Below, piece after piece: positions 33,043-42,359 of a stretch of 53,966 bases of DNA. Below the pieces are notes generated by a model, which saw only the letters and a list, made by a program, of their open reading frames with translations, did no database searches and was not told the DNA's origin. The stretch's first letter is position 1; each line of letters begins with the position of its first letter. Origin of the DNA: an uncultured Methylococcaceae bacterium (lineage in GTDB: Bacteria; Pseudomonadota; Gammaproteobacteria; Methylococcales; Methylococcaceae); assembly GCA_903859815.1 (NCBI GenBank), contig CAIOOA010000114.1:1-53966 (forward strand), given 5' to 3'. The position numbers were made by a program, and so were the translations under genes.

Positions 33043-34932
33043 CTACAATACTTCTGCCAGATTGCCTTTTTCTTCCAACCATACCTTGCGATCACCCGCC
33101 CGCTTTTTTGCCAATAACATGTCCAAATGTTGGTCGGTTTCCACGCCGTCAGCCAAACTTAATTGAATTAATCGGCGGGTATCGGGGTTCATGGTGGTTT
33201 CGCGCAATTGGGACGGGTTCATTTCGCCCAAGCCTTTAAATCGCTGGACATTGACCTTGCCTTTAATCTTTTCCGCCTCAATTCGATCCAAAACGCCTTT
33301 TTTCTCGGCATCATCGAGCGCGTAGTAAACCGATTTCCCCACGTCAATGCGATACAATGGCGGCATCGCGACGAACACATGTCCGGCAGCCACTAAAGGC
33401 CGGAAATGGCGCACAAACAAAGCACACAGCAAAGTGGCAATATGATTGCCGTCGGAATCGGCATCGGCCAATATACAAATCTTACCGTAGCGAATATTGC
33501 CAATTTCCGGGGAACCGGGGTCCACGCCCAAAGCCAAGGCGATGTCATGCACTTCTTGCGATGCCAATACACTGTCAGATTCCACTTCCCAGGTGTTCAG
33601 AATTTTGCCGCGCAAAGGCATGATGGCTTGGAATTCCCGTTCACGAGCTTGTTTGGCGGACCCGCCAGCGGAATCGCCTTCCACTAGGAACAACTCGGTC
33701 AAGCGGGTGTCCTGCGAAGCGCAATCAGCCAACTTACCGGGCAAGGCCGGGCCGGAAGTGACTTTCTTGCGCACCACTTGACGGCTGGCTTTTAGGCGCT
33801 TCTGGGCGCTTTCGATTATTAATGTGGCGATGCTCTCACCGGTCGCCGGGTGTTGGTTCAACCACAGACTGAATGCATCCTTGACCACTCCAGAAACAAA
33901 CGCCACGCATTCACGCGAACTCAACCGTTCCTTGGTTTGCCCGGAAAATTGAGGTTCCTGCAATTTTACCGACAAAACGAACTGGCATTTTTCCCAGACA
34001 TCTTCCGGGGCGATTTTCACGCCACGCGGCAGCAAGTTGCGAAAGTCGCAGAATTCCCGAATCGCATCCGTCAAACCGGCGCGTAAACCATTGACATGGG
34101 TTCCACCTTGCGGGGTAGGCACCAGATTGACATAGCTTTCGGTGACGACTTCTTTGACTTCATCCGCCCACACCAAGGCCCATTCGGCGGCTTCGCCGGC
34201 AGATTCCATGTTTCCGGTAAAAGGTTGCAAAGGGATGCATTCGACGTGACCAATCTGATCCAGCAAATATTCGGGTAGGCCGTTTTCGTAATACCAGACG
34301 GTTTCTTCGGCAGTGTTGTCATCCTTTAAGCTTATGCGCAAGCCCGGACATAGCACAGCCTTGGCCCTTAACAAATGTTTCATTCGCGAAACAGATAGTT
34401 TGGGCGTGTCAAAATAACGCGCTTCCGGCCAAAAGCGCACCACGGAACCGGTGTCACGAACCTTGCAGACACCAATTTCGGATAGCTCTGAAGTTTTATC
34501 ACCTTGGGCATAACTCATCGCATAGATTTTGCCACTCCGACGAATTTCCACTTCCAAGCGGGCTGACAAGGCATTCACCACCGACACCCCTACCCCGTGC
34601 AAACCACCGGAGAATCGGTAATTCTTGTGGGAGAACTTGCCACCGGCATGAAGTTTGGTCAAAATCACCTCAACCCCGGAAATGCCTTCTTCCGGGTGGA
34701 TGTCCACCGGCATTCCGCGCCCGTCGTCGCGCACTTCCACCCCCCCGTCTGCCAAAAGCCTGACTTCGATGGATTTGGCATAGCCCGACAAGGCTTCATC
34801 CACGCTATTGTCGATGACTTCTTGGGCAAGATGGTTGGGGCGGGTTGTATCGGTGTACATGCCGGGGCGTTTACGCACCGGGTCTAGGCCGCTCAGCACT
34901 TCAATGGCGGAGGCGTCGTATTGTTCACTCAT
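33043..34932 (-). CDS. parE: DNA topoisomerase IV subunit B
   Basis: ATPase subunit of topoisomerase IV, which decatenates sister chromosomes with ParC. The 629 residues match the family. The GHKL ATPase has VIDNSVDEALSGYAK, DDGRGMPVDIHPEEG and GGLHGVGVSVVNALS. The transducer domain includes TPQGGTHVNGLR. The Toprim domain has LFLVEGDSAGGSAKQARE and the acidic ILADADSDGNHIATLL. The C-terminal RFKGLGEMNP is present. ParE rather than GyrB is indicated by the length and opening MSEQYDASAIEVLSGLDPVRKRPGMYTDT. The parC partner is not in the window. Confidence 0.97.
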   Translation of the reverse strand: MSEQYDASAIEVLSGLDPVRKRPGMYTDTTRPNHLAQEVIDNSVDEALSGYAKSIEVRLLADGGVEVRDDGRGMPVDIHPEEGISGVEVILTKLHAGGKFSHKNYRFSGGLHGVGVSVVNALSARLEVEIRRSGKIYAMSYAQGDKTSELSEIGVCKVRDTGSVVRFWPEARYFDTPKLSVSRMKHLLRAKAVLCPGLRISLKDDNTAEETVWYYENGLPEYLLDQIGHVECIPLQPFTGNMESAGEAAEWALVWADEVKEVVTESYVNLVPTPQGGTHVNGLRAGLTDAIREFCDFRNLLPRGVKIAPEDVWEKCQFVLSVKLQEPQFSGQTKERLSSRECVAFVSGVVKDAFSLWLNQHPATGESIATLIIESAQKRLKASRQVVRKKVTSGPALPGKLADCASQDTRLTELFLVEGDSAGGSAKQAREREFQAIMPLRGKILNTWEVESDSVLASQEVHDIALALGVDPGSPEIGNIRYGKICILADADSDGNHIATLLCALFVRHFRPLVAAGHVFVAMPPLYRIDVGKSVYYALDDAEKKGVLDRIEAEKIKGKVNVQRFKGLGEMNPSQLRETTMNPDTRRLIQLSLADGVETDQHLDMLLAKKRAGDRKVWLEEKGNLAEVL

Positions 34933-35039
34933 GGTTTCAAGACTAGGGAGTTGGGCGTGGACTTCAGGCCGTTGAATAAAATTCGTATTGATCCTTTAAA
35001 TTATAACATGCCTAATTATTGAAACCTTGTTGAGTATTT

Positions 35040-36221
35040 TCAATATACCGTTTGCATTACCGAATAGCCACGGAGGGTCAGCGCGAACTGTTCCAAACAT
35101 TGGATACGGGTTTGTTCCGCCTGACTGCACCATTCGCGTAAAGCTTCAAGGCGGCTTTCATGGCTTAACCCGGCGGTTGTCCATAATTCCCGCAGTTGTT
35201 GTTTAAACTGATAAACAATCGCCAAGGTTTGGCTTACTTCCAATGCATTGGTCAAATCTGCAACCACTAGATTATCCTGTCGGAATACTTTTCCATTCAC
35301 TAAAGGTTTGGCTTTTTTCAACAATTTTTTGGTTTTTGCGTCAGCTTGTTTGATTTCCGAATTTAATACCGGGTCAATGACACTCCGGCTATAGAGCGCC
35401 ATCACATGGACACGATTTTTTAGCACTGCCAATATGGTTTCGGCATCGGCCATGGGTTTGGCCCAATCAATTTTTGATTTTAAAGCCGTTCTTTTGATGT
35501 GCGCCAATCTGAACAGTGACAGGATACGTATATAGCCCCAGCCGAGGTCAAATTCAAACCACCGGACGGATAATTTTGCTGACGAGGGATAGGCATGGTG
35601 ATTGTTATGCAATTCTTCACCGCCAATGAAAAAGGCAATCGGCAACAAATTGGTCGAGGCATCCTGAGTTTCAAAATTGCGATAGCCTAAATAATGGCCC
35701 AGTCCATTGACAACACCCGCCGCCCAAAAAGGTATCCAGATCATCTGTATGGCCCATAGTGTGAGACCTAGCGGGCCAAACAATACCAATTCCAATACCA
35801 ATAGCACAACAATGCCCCAATTCCGCCAAGGGGTGTAAAGATTGTTTTCCAACCAATCATTGGGTGTGCCGAACCCGTATTTATTGATCGTTTCGAGGTT
35901 TTGAGTCGCTGAGTCGTATAACTCAGCGCCTTCTCGCAAGACCTTGCCAATACCTAATATAATGGGGCTATGAGGGTCATCCTTGGTTTCACATTTCGAG
36001 TGATGCTTGCGGTGGACGGCAACCCATTCCTTAGTGAGCATCCCGGTAGTTAGCCATAACCAAAACCTGAAAAAATGACTCACGATAGGATGTAAATCCA
36101 ATGCCCTGTGGGCTTGGCAACGATGAAGGTAAATGGTTACGCTGGCAATCGTTATGTGGGTCAGAATCAAACCAACTATAATGAGATGCCAAACAGAAAG
36201 GGAAAGTAAACCAGTGGCCAT
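35040..36221 (-). CDS. Membrane fatty acid desaturase (acyl-CoA desaturase type)
   Basis: Diiron enzyme that introduces a double bond into acyl chains at the inner membrane. The 393 residues contain the three His boxes: HRCQAH (33-38), HRKHH (70-74) and HNNHH near 203-207. Hydrophobic helices lie around them, for example VWHLIIVGLILTHITIASVTIYL. The closest type is the delta-9 acyl-CoA desaturase family found in Gram-negative bacteria. About 150 extra C-terminal residues are soluble and helical, without a recognised domain. It stands alone on the minus strand, with its promoter in the 258-base gap to AMMECR1. Head-group specificity is unknown. Confidence 0.9.
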   Translation of the reverse strand: MATGLLSLSVWHLIIVGLILTHITIASVTIYLHRCQAHRALDLHPIVSHFFRFWLWLTTGMLTKEWVAVHRKHHSKCETKDDPHSPIILGIGKVLREGAELYDSATQNLETINKYGFGTPNDWLENNLYTPWRNWGIVVLLVLELVLFGPLGLTLWAIQMIWIPFWAAGVVNGLGHYLGYRNFETQDASTNLLPIAFFIGGEELHNNHHAYPSSAKLSVRWFEFDLGWGYIRILSLFRLAHIKRTALKSKIDWAKPMADAETILAVLKNRVHVMALYSRSVIDPVLNSEIKQADAKTKKLLKKAKPLVNGKVFRQDNLVVADLTNALEVSQTLAIVYQFKQQLRELWTTAGLSHESRLEALREWCSQAEQTRIQCLEQFALTLRGYSVMQTVY

Positions 36222-36479
36222 TAAAATGCTCTTTAGAATTTCGCGCAGAATGCGCTGGGTAAAAGGGTTTCCATTAAGGATTGTTAGCGGGTGTCGCGGT
36301 AATACGGGAAGTTTGGAACAGGTGAAATCGAAGAGATCGAACTTACGCTAAACAGACTTGGCGCGTGACTTAACAAACCCAACAACAAACTACAGCATAA
36401 TTTTTGCATTTACAAGTTTTATTTTATTTTTGTAAACCGACCCGGTTTTTTAATCTGAGTCGGATGGGTTAGAGCTTCA
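36222..36479. other. Intergenic region with candidate terminator
   Basis: No gene is seen. On the minus strand behind AMMECR1, CCGACTC (rev 36460-36466 area) and GGGTCGG (near 36437-36443) can form a seven-base stem followed by TTT, a possible terminator. TTTACAA at 36409-36415 and TTGTAAA at 36430-36436 are inverted and overlap this zone. The desaturase promoter is probably nearer 36222. Confidence 0.4.
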
Positions 36480-37052
36480 TTATTCAACCACTTCGGTTCG
36501 GTATCGCCAAACTTTTAGCGTGTCTGACCAGTAGCTTGACGGCAATCCTGCTTTGAGTTTGAGATGGTTCAAAAACTCTACCGGTTCGGGCAGTTGCTCC
36601 CAAACCGATGGCAAAAACGTCCCGCGCCTAGAACCTTCAGCCAGTATCAAGCCATCAAGCCCAGGCTGCATTTGATCCAACAGGTTTTGCTCCGAGGTAA
36701 ACGTCATCGGCTCGGCAGGGGTAAGCAAAGACAGGTGGATTTCCAATTGATCCAGTTCGTTTTCACGCACTGGTGGGAAGCGCGGGTCTTGAAACGCGGC
36801 TGAATAAGCGTTTTCTGCAATGTCTTCAGCCAATGGACGGGCAGCTTCCAAGCGACCTATACATCCTCGCAACTCGCCGAGTTTCTCCAAGGTGACGAAT
36901 GTGGCACGAATGGCCTTAAATTCTTGAGGTAAATTCGCCATTTCTACCCTCAAGGGTCTGCCGTGCTGGAGTCCATGTCGGATGGAGTCAAGCGCCAACT
37001 TGAGTAGATAGTTTTGCTGATCTTCGGTCAGTGAACAATTATTCGAAGGCAT
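36480..37052 (-). CDS. AmmeMemoRadiSam system protein A (AMMECR1 domain)
   Basis: A 190-residue AMMECR1-domain protein. The family signature LRGCIGRLEAARPLAEDIAENAYSAAFQDPRFPP is intact near residues 65-100. ELDQLEIHLSLLTPAEP and GLILAEGSRRGTFLPSVWEQLPEP follow. I choose the ATG at 37052 (MPSNNCSLTED); the frame opens at 37073 but those residues overlap MEMO1. It overlaps the end of the MEMO1 gene by 14 bases. In bacteria this domain is often part of the three-component AmmeMemoRadiSam set; its radical SAM member is absent here. Biochemical role unknown. Confidence 0.92.
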   Translation of the reverse strand: MPSNNCSLTEDQQNYLLKLALDSIRHGLQHGRPLRVEMANLPQEFKAIRATFVTLEKLGELRGCIGRLEAARPLAEDIAENAYSAAFQDPRFPPVRENELDQLEIHLSLLTPAEPMTFTSEQNLLDQMQPGLDGLILAEGSRRGTFLPSVWEQLPEPVEFLNHLKLKAGLPSSYWSDTLKVWRYRTEVVE

Positions 37053-37827
37053 AGGCACCATACCCGACCACACGGTCTTTTGAGCCAGCGGTGTCGCCGG
37101 AATTGCGCAAATCGATGGTTTCCACCTTCAACCCGCGTTGTTTGGCGACGAGCAACAACCCGCTGACAGGCAAACGTCCGCAAGCATCATCGTAGCCAAT
37201 GCCTTCAGGCCGCAAGGCCATGATCGCAGCCGACGTGGCTTTGTCCATGCTCCGTGCGGTGGCGTAGTCTTGATAATGGCTAAGGTCGGAACTGATCACA
37301 ATCAAAGTCTCATCCCCGCCCCATAGCCTCTCTAATACGATAGCCACTTCCTCCGGTGAGGCATCCCCCACCACGATGGGGACTAAGCTAAATGAACCAA
37401 GGACTTCTTGCAGGAAGGGAAGATGGACTTCCAAGCTATGCTCCTCTTCATGCGGTTTATCCAGTTTATGCACGAAAGCGAGGTCGGCCAACGCTGCTGC
37501 GGCTTCTTGATCGAGTGGTATTTCACCGAGCGGTGTGGCAAACCAAACCGCACTACTGAGGGCGCACCCGCGAAACCCAACCCGATGGGCCGGCCCTAAC
37601 AAGACAACCCGACTTATTTGGCCCCGCCCTTGTTGAAGCCTGACATAAACGCTGGCAGCAATGGGCCCGGAATAAATATAACCTGCATGTGGCGCGATGA
37701 TAGCCTTGGGCAAACCACCGCTAGGTGTCGTATGATCCAGATAACTCTGGATCACGGATTGTAATTGATGCTTGTCAGCCGGATAAAACATCCCGGCGAC
37801 GGCGGGTTGTCTGGTAAATTGCATCAT
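37039..37827 (-). CDS. AmmeMemoRadiSam system protein B (MEMO1 family)
   Basis: A 262-residue MEMO1-like protein of the dioxygenase-like fold. Metal-site residues characteristic of the family are visible in IAPHAGYIYSGPIAASVY, EEEHSLEVHLPFLQEVLG and SSDLSHYQDYATA. It ends GSKDRVVGYGAYAFE. Start MMQFTRQPAVAGMFYPA is the family beginning, with GGGGATC upstream. It starts nine bases after the DUF502 gene ends and overlaps AMMECR1, so DUF502, MEMO1 and AMMECR1 form one operon. The MEMO family has redox-linked functions in eukaryotes; bacterial function is unsettled. Confidence 0.93.
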   Translation of the reverse strand: MMQFTRQPAVAGMFYPADKHQLQSVIQSYLDHTTPSGGLPKAIIAPHAGYIYSGPIAASVYVRLQQGRGQISRVVLLGPAHRVGFRGCALSSAVWFATPLGEIPLDQEAAAALADLAFVHKLDKPHEEEHSLEVHLPFLQEVLGSFSLVPIVVGDASPEEVAIVLERLWGGDETLIVISSDLSHYQDYATARSMDKATSAAIMALRPEGIGYDDACGRLPVSGLLLVAKQRGLKVETIDLRNSGDTAGSKDRVVGYGAYAFE

Positions 37828-37836
37828 GATCCCCTA

Positions 37837-38430
37837 TCAGATTCTCAGCCTGTTCACTTCATCGGCTCGTGGGAAATCTGCCCCGACACTGACGATGAAA
37901 CTGGTGACTTCCTCAATGTCTAGATCGGATTTTACGACCTTGGATTCATGCACTAGCACGGTGAAGCCAGAGGTTGGGTTGGGCGAGGTCGGTACGAACA
38001 AGACATACCACTCTCCAGTTCGGTTGGTGACATAAGCCGGCACCCATAGCCCCTCCTTGGGATATTCGATGTAAACCACTTCCTTTCTGCCGTCAGTGTC
38101 AGAGCCAGTGAACATGTTGATGACTTTTTTCGACACCCGGTAGACCGTATTCAGGAAAGGGATTTTTTCCATCAACAAATCAACAGCATGGATGACGATG
38201 GAACGCTGGGATTTCACGATGGTGTAGCCGATGTAGGACAGGGCTGCAATGACTGAGGCGAACACCATAAATGCGAACAGGTAGCTGTCCACATAGCCAT
38301 ATACTCTGAAAAAGAGCCCTTCGATCAGCCCCTTAGTCAGCAGAACCACTTGCATGACGATGACAATCGGGATGAAAGCGAGGACACCGATCAAAAAATA
38401 CTTGGAAAGCTGCTTAATTGAAAATGCCAT
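37837..38430 (-). CDS. DUF502 family membrane protein
   Basis: A 197-residue inner-membrane protein of the DUF502 family. Two hydrophobic helices at the N-terminus (YFLIGVLAFIPIVIVMQVVLL and FAFMVFASVIAALSYIGYTIV) precede a cytoplasmic beta-rich domain. Family motifs include MEKIPFLNTVYRVSKKVINMF, VVYIEYPKEGLWVPAYVT and VLFVPTSPNPTSGFTVLVHE. The start at 38430 (MAFSIKQLSKYFLIG) fits the family; a longer frame to 38532 overlaps the preceding gene. Function unknown. Adjacent MEMO1 is nine bases downstream. Confidence 0.92.
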   Translation of the reverse strand: MAFSIKQLSKYFLIGVLAFIPIVIVMQVVLLTKGLIEGLFFRVYGYVDSYLFAFMVFASVIAALSYIGYTIVKSQRSIVIHAVDLLMEKIPFLNTVYRVSKKVINMFTGSDTDGRKEVVYIEYPKEGLWVPAYVTNRTGEWYVLFVPTSPNPTSGFTVLVHESKVVKSDLDIEEVTSFIVSVGADFPRADEVNRLRI

Positions 38431-38491
38431 TGATATACCAGTCTGCGATTGAGAATGAAAGAAATAGTGTAAAACGCAAGTGTATCGGTGG

Positions 38492-38758
38492 TTATTTGAC
38501 TTCTTGCCCAAGGTTGAGGGCATTGGTTTCATCTTGAGTCCTTTCCCTCTCAGACTTGGGCTTAGGTTGTACAGTGAACTGTGTGTAACCCGTCATAGCC
38601 ACCATGAACATGATTAAGGCCACCCCACTCACCAGAATCCGATTCGGCTCCTTCATCCAGAAAAAAATCCATTTTGGTTTTATGAGTCCAATGATCAAAA
38701 TAAGAATCGAAAGTACCACCAATGCTTTGAACATTGCAACAAGAACCGCAAGTGACAT
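38492..38758 (-). CDS. Small two-helix membrane protein
   Basis: I do not recognise this 88-residue protein. It has two hydrophobic helices, FKALVVLSILILIIGLIKP and ILVSGVALIMFMVAMTGYT, joined by a short loop with KWIFFWMKEPNR. A charged cytoplasmic or periplasmic C-terminus of about 25 residues (KPKSERERTQDETNALNLGQ) follows. AGAGAGG lies a few bases before the ATG, which supports it as a real gene. It lies 61 bases upstream of the DUF502 gene and heads the same strand. Confidence 0.65.
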   Translation of the reverse strand: MSLAVLVAMFKALVVLSILILIIGLIKPKWIFFWMKEPNRILVSGVALIMFMVAMTGYTQFTVQPKPKSERERTQDETNALNLGQEVK

Positions 38759-39098
38759 GAAAACCTCTCTATATTTTATGAAATGTGGGCTTAGTTCTTT
38801 ATATTAAACAATGAAATTCCAAAAGACACTAGCCAGATTTGGCTGGTGCAGCAAAAGCCCTTGGACAGAATAGTCATCTCTGGGTTCAACAGAATGCACT
38901 CATTTTTCCAGCAATCACAGTGCTTTTCCAGTTGTTTCCACTCATGTACACTTAAGGGCAACCTAGCAGATATGAACAAATCCATTTTCATCAGGCAACA
39001 CTTAAGCGCAAATGCTGCCATTGTGAACATTTTAAGTTCGACATTCGCACCATCGGGGGTTATCATTCAATGGTTTCCACCTGTAAACTCGATTGGAC
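38759..39098. other. Divergent intergenic region before oadG
   Basis: This 340-base gap separates divergent genes and should hold promoters for the small membrane protein and the oad operon. Reading frames can be drawn on both strands (38791-39066 minus and 38846-39265 plus), but neither has family features or a ribosome site, and the latter overlaps oadG out of frame. I see no recognised riboswitch or strong hairpin. Confidence 0.4.
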
Positions 39099-39359
39099 AT
39101 GGATTCATCACTAGGCGAAATTTTACTCTCTGGCATCAAGCTCATGCTGGTCGGCATGGGCATTGTCTATCTTTTTCTAGCTTTGTTAGTTTGGGTTATT
39201 GGACTCAACTTCAAGCTTATCCAACGCTATTCTTCCGAGCCATCGTCCCTGCCATTACAGCCTAACCAAGTTCCTTCAGTGGTTGGTGATAGTGAGGAAA
39301 TCGATACCGAACTCGTAGCCGCAATAAGCGCTGCGATTCATCACCACCAAAATAATTGA
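39099..39359 (+). CDS. oadG: Oxaloacetate decarboxylase gamma subunit
   Basis: Small membrane subunit that holds the sodium-pumping decarboxylase together. The 86 residues have one membrane helix (LMLVGMGIVYLFLALLVWVIG) and a soluble tail with LVAAISAAIHHH; the His-rich end is the zinc-binding tip seen in OadG. The start is the ATG at 39099; an in-frame TTG lies six bases upstream. The ribosome site is weak. It lies 28 bases before oadA, giving the gene order oadG-oadA-oadB. Confidence 0.88.
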   Translation: MDSSLGEILLSGIKLMLVGMGIVYLFLALLVWVIGLNFKLIQRYSSEPSSLPLQPNQVPSVVGDSEEIDTELVAAISAAIHHHQNN

Positions 39360-39387
39360 CGTGTCTCACATCTTTAGGAGTTGTTGA

Positions 39388-41190
39388 ATGGTTAAAGCGC
39401 TAGGCATGACCGAAGTTGTTCTAAGGGATGCCCATCAATCCCTGTTAGCTACTCGCGTTCGCATAGAGGACATGCTGCCAATCTGTGGCAAACTCGACCA
39501 AGTGGGTTTTTGGTCGGTGGAAAGCTGGGGAGGGGCCACTTTCGATGCTTGCATTCGCTATTTAGGGGAAGACCCATGGGAGCGTTTACGCCTGATCAAA
39601 CAAGCCATGCCCAACACTCGTCAGCAAATGTTGCTACGCGCCCAAAATCTGTTGGGGTATCGCCATTACGCGGACGATTTGGTTGACAAGTTCATCGAAA
39701 GATCGGCCGACAATGGCGTGGATGTGTTCCGTATTTTCGACGCTCTTAACGACCCCCGCAATTTTGAACGCTCGATTCAAGCCACTATTGCATGCGGCAA
39801 ACATGCACAAGGCACGATTTCCTATACCGTTAGCCCAGTCCATACCGTCGAAGCCTGGGTCGATCTAGCCAAGCGTTTGGAAGATATGGGTGCGCATTCC
39901 ATCGCCATCAAAGACATGGCCGGGCTGTTGAAGCCTTATGTCGCCGAAGAACTGGTCAAGCGATTGAAAGCCTCGTTGTCGGTTCCTGTCCACATGCAGT
40001 GCCATGCCACCACAGGATTGAGCACGGCGAGCATTATCAAAGCCGTGGAGGCAGGCATCGACAATGTCGACACCGCCATCTCCACTATGAGCATGACCTA
40101 TGGACACTCTGCGACAGAAACGATTGTTGCCACCTATGAAGGGCTGGAACGGGACACTGGTTTGGATCTCAAACTGTTGGAGGAAATTGCCGAATATTTC
40201 CGCGGAGTGCGAAAAAAATATGCCCGCTTCGAAGGGGGAATGAAGGGCGTGGATAGCCGTATTCTGGTGGCACAAGTCCCCGGCGGAATGTTGACAAACA
40301 TGGAGAGTCAATTGAAAGAGCAAGGGGCGTTAAATCGCTATGCCGAAGTATTGGAAGAAATTCCCCGTGTACGGGAAGACTTGGGTTTCATCCCCTTAGT
40401 CACCCCAACCTCTCAAATTGTCGGCACCCAAGCGGTCATCAATGTTCTCGCAGGTGAGCGTTACAAAACCATCACCAAGGAAACAGCAGGTGTTCTGAAG
40501 GGTGAATATGGCATGACACCGGCGCCAGTCAACAAAGACTTGCAACTGCGGGTGCTTGAAGGCGCCGAAGCCATAAGTTGCCGCCCTGCTGATTTGCTAG
40601 AACCGGAACTGGAAAGGCTAAGCCAAGAATTAAGCAAGATGGCCTCAGAATCTGCGGTCAAATTAGCCGCAAACGAAGTTGATGATGTATTGACCTACGC
40701 ACTTTTCCCGCAGGTCGGTTGGAAGTTCCTGCAAAATCGGGGCAACCCTTCGGCGTTTGAACCGGCACCCGGCAAGGAAACACCCCCAGCAACAGTGACT
40801 ACCGTCAAAGCCACCGCTGATGGAGGCAAAGCCTATACTGTCAGCGTCAATGGTCGTAGCTTTCAAGTTGAGGTTACGCCAAGCGGGTCGATTAGTTCCA
40901 TGCAGGCCATCTCGCAGCCCTCCCCTTTGCAGCAACCAGTGGGTGGAAAAAAATCCATTGTTCCTGCTTCAGGCCAAGAGGAAATGGTCAAGGCTCCCAT
41001 GGCTGGCCACATTTTGCGCGTCAATGTGAAAGAAGGCCAATGGGTGGAAGCCAACCAAGTGATGGTCATCATGGAAGCCATGAAGATGGAAACCGAAGTT
41101 CGTGTCCGCAAAGCCGGTCAAGTGTTGGAAGTCTGCGTCAAAGTGGGCGACGCGGTGAACGGCAACGATGTCCTAGTGAGAGTCGGATGA
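39388..41190 (+). CDS. oadA: Oxaloacetate decarboxylase alpha subunit
   Basis: Biotin-dependent carboxyltransferase subunit of the sodium pump, converting oxaloacetate to pyruvate and carboxybiotin. The 600 residues start with the HMGL-like carboxyltransferase barrel ([61 protein letters not shown]). A PYC/OADA conserved domain follows to about 470, with a Pro/Thr linker. The terminal biotinyl domain has [14 protein letters not shown] with the biotinylated Lys near 568. AGGAG lies nine bases before the ATG. It may also serve gluconeogenesis-type carboxyl transfer; the OadB and OadG neighbours argue for the pump. Confidence 0.96.
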   Translation: MVKALGMTEVVLRDAHQSLLATRVRIEDMLPICGKLDQVGFWSVESWGGATFDACIRYLGEDPWERLRLIKQAMPNTRQQMLLRAQNLLGYRHYADDLVDKFIERSADNGVDVFRIFDALNDPRNFERSIQATIACGKHAQGTISYTVSPVHTVEAWVDLAKRLEDMGAHSIAIKDMAGLLKPYVAEELVKRLKASLSVPVHMQCHATTGLSTASIIKAVEAGIDNVDTAISTMSMTYGHSATETIVATYEGLERDTGLDLKLLEEIAEYFRGVRKKYARFEGGMKGVDSRILVAQVPGGMLTNMESQLKEQGALNRYAEVLEEIPRVREDLGFIPLVTPTSQIVGTQAVINVLAGERYKTITKETAGVLKGEYGMTPAPVNKDLQLRVLEGAEAISCRPADLLEPELERLSQELSKMASESAVKLAANEVDDVLTYALFPQVGWKFLQNRGNPSAFEPAPGKETPPATVTTVKATADGGKAYTVSVNGRSFQVEVTPSGSISSMQAISQPSPLQQPVGGKKSIVPASGQEEMVKAPMAGHILRVNVKEGQWVEANQVMVIMEAMKMETEVRVRKAGQVLEVCVKVGDAVNGNDVLVRVG

Positions 41191-41202
41191 GGGCGCGGGC
41201 AT

Positions 41203-42330
41203 ATGGGTAATTTTCAAGAACTTTGGCTAAGCACTGGCCTATCCAACGTTTTATGGGGCCAGTTGGTCATGATGGCAGTCGGCTTCTTGCTGATTTATCT
41301 GGCTGTTCGCAAAGGGTTTGAACCCTTGCTCTTGCTACCTATCGGGTTCGGTGCAGTCCTCAGCAATATTCCAGTGGCGGGTATTGCCGAAGAAGGCGGC
41401 TTGCTATCCTACCTTTATTTTGGAATTAAATCAGGTATCTTCCCTTTGCTGATTTTCATGGGCGTGGGGGCGATGACCGATTTCGGACCCATGTTGGCAA
41501 ATCCAAAAACGCTCTTGCTGGGTGCAGCCGCACAATTTGGCATTTTCGGCACTTTACTCGGCGCATTGGCATTGAACTTGGTGCCCGGTTTGCATTTTAC
41601 ATTCAAAGATGCGGCAGCAATTGCCATCATTGGCGGGGCGGACGGACCCACCGCGATTTATGTCGCCTCCAGGCTTGCACCCGACCTGCTCGGTGCCATC
41701 GCCGTGGCGGCGTATTCCTATATGGCTTTAGTGCCGTTGATACAACCGCCCATCATGAGGGCGCTAACCACACCCGAGGAACGTTTGATCGAGATGGAGC
41801 AACTACGGCACGTCAGCCGACCGGAAAAAATCATTTTCCCCTTGGTTTTGCTGCTGTTGACTGCGGCGTTGTTGCCATCAGCCGCTCCCTTGATCGGTAT
41901 GTTTTGCATGGGCAACTTAATGCGTGAATGTGGTGTTGTGGAGCGCTTAAGCAAAACCTCACAAAACGAATTAATCAATATCGTCACTATTTTTCTCGGC
42001 TTGTCAGTGGGTTCCAAGTTAAGTTCAAACGCATTTTTGCGACCCGAAACCTTGGGCATTTTAGTCTTAGGTGCGATAGCGTTCAGCTTCGGAACCGCAT
42101 CAGGGGTCATCATGGCAAAGATCATGAATCGCTTCAGCGAAAATAAGGTCAATCCATTGATTGGTGCTGCCGGTGTTTCCGCCGTGCCTATGTCCGCACG
42201 TGTCGCCAACAAAGTCGGTCAAGAAAGCAACCCGCATAATTTTCTGTTGATGCATGCCATGGGCCCCAATGTGGCAGGGGTGATTGGTTCCGCCGTGGCT
42301 GCGGGCGTGTTGTTGGCCTTAGTCAAATAA
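41203..42330 (+). CDS. oadB: Oxaloacetate decarboxylase beta subunit
   Basis: Membrane subunit that decarboxylates carboxybiotin and pumps Na+ outward. The 375 residues contain nine or so hydrophobic segments. Family landmarks are [42 protein letters not shown] with the ion-binding Asp, and the C-terminal [16 protein letters not shown] with [18 protein letters not shown]. It starts 12 bases after oadA. No biotin-carboxylase subunit is needed. A short palindrome TCGGGT-CA-ACCCGA follows the stop at 42331-42344. Confidence 0.95.
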   Translation: MGNFQELWLSTGLSNVLWGQLVMMAVGFLLIYLAVRKGFEPLLLLPIGFGAVLSNIPVAGIAEEGGLLSYLYFGIKSGIFPLLIFMGVGAMTDFGPMLANPKTLLLGAAAQFGIFGTLLGALALNLVPGLHFTFKDAAAIAIIGGADGPTAIYVASRLAPDLLGAIAVAAYSYMALVPLIQPPIMRALTTPEERLIEMEQLRHVSRPEKIIFPLVLLLLTAALLPSAAPLIGMFCMGNLMRECGVVERLSKTSQNELINIVTIFLGLSVGSKLSSNAFLRPETLGILVLGAIAFSFGTASGVIMAKIMNRFSENKVNPLIGAAGVSAVPMSARVANKVGQESNPHNFLLMHAMGPNVAGVIGSAVAAGVLLALVK

Positions 42331-42359
42331 TCGGGTCAACCCGACTAGGGCTAGATCGC

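Noticed and set aside
36409-36436. TTTACAA/TTGTAAA inverted pair as a fatty-acid regulator operator for the desaturase
   Set aside because: It lies about 190 bases from the desaturase start and overlaps a probable terminator of the AMMECR1 transcript.
38791-39265. Two reading frames in the oadG upstream region, one on each strand
   Set aside because: Neither has a ribosome site, family features or sensible composition; the plus-strand one overlaps oadG out of frame.
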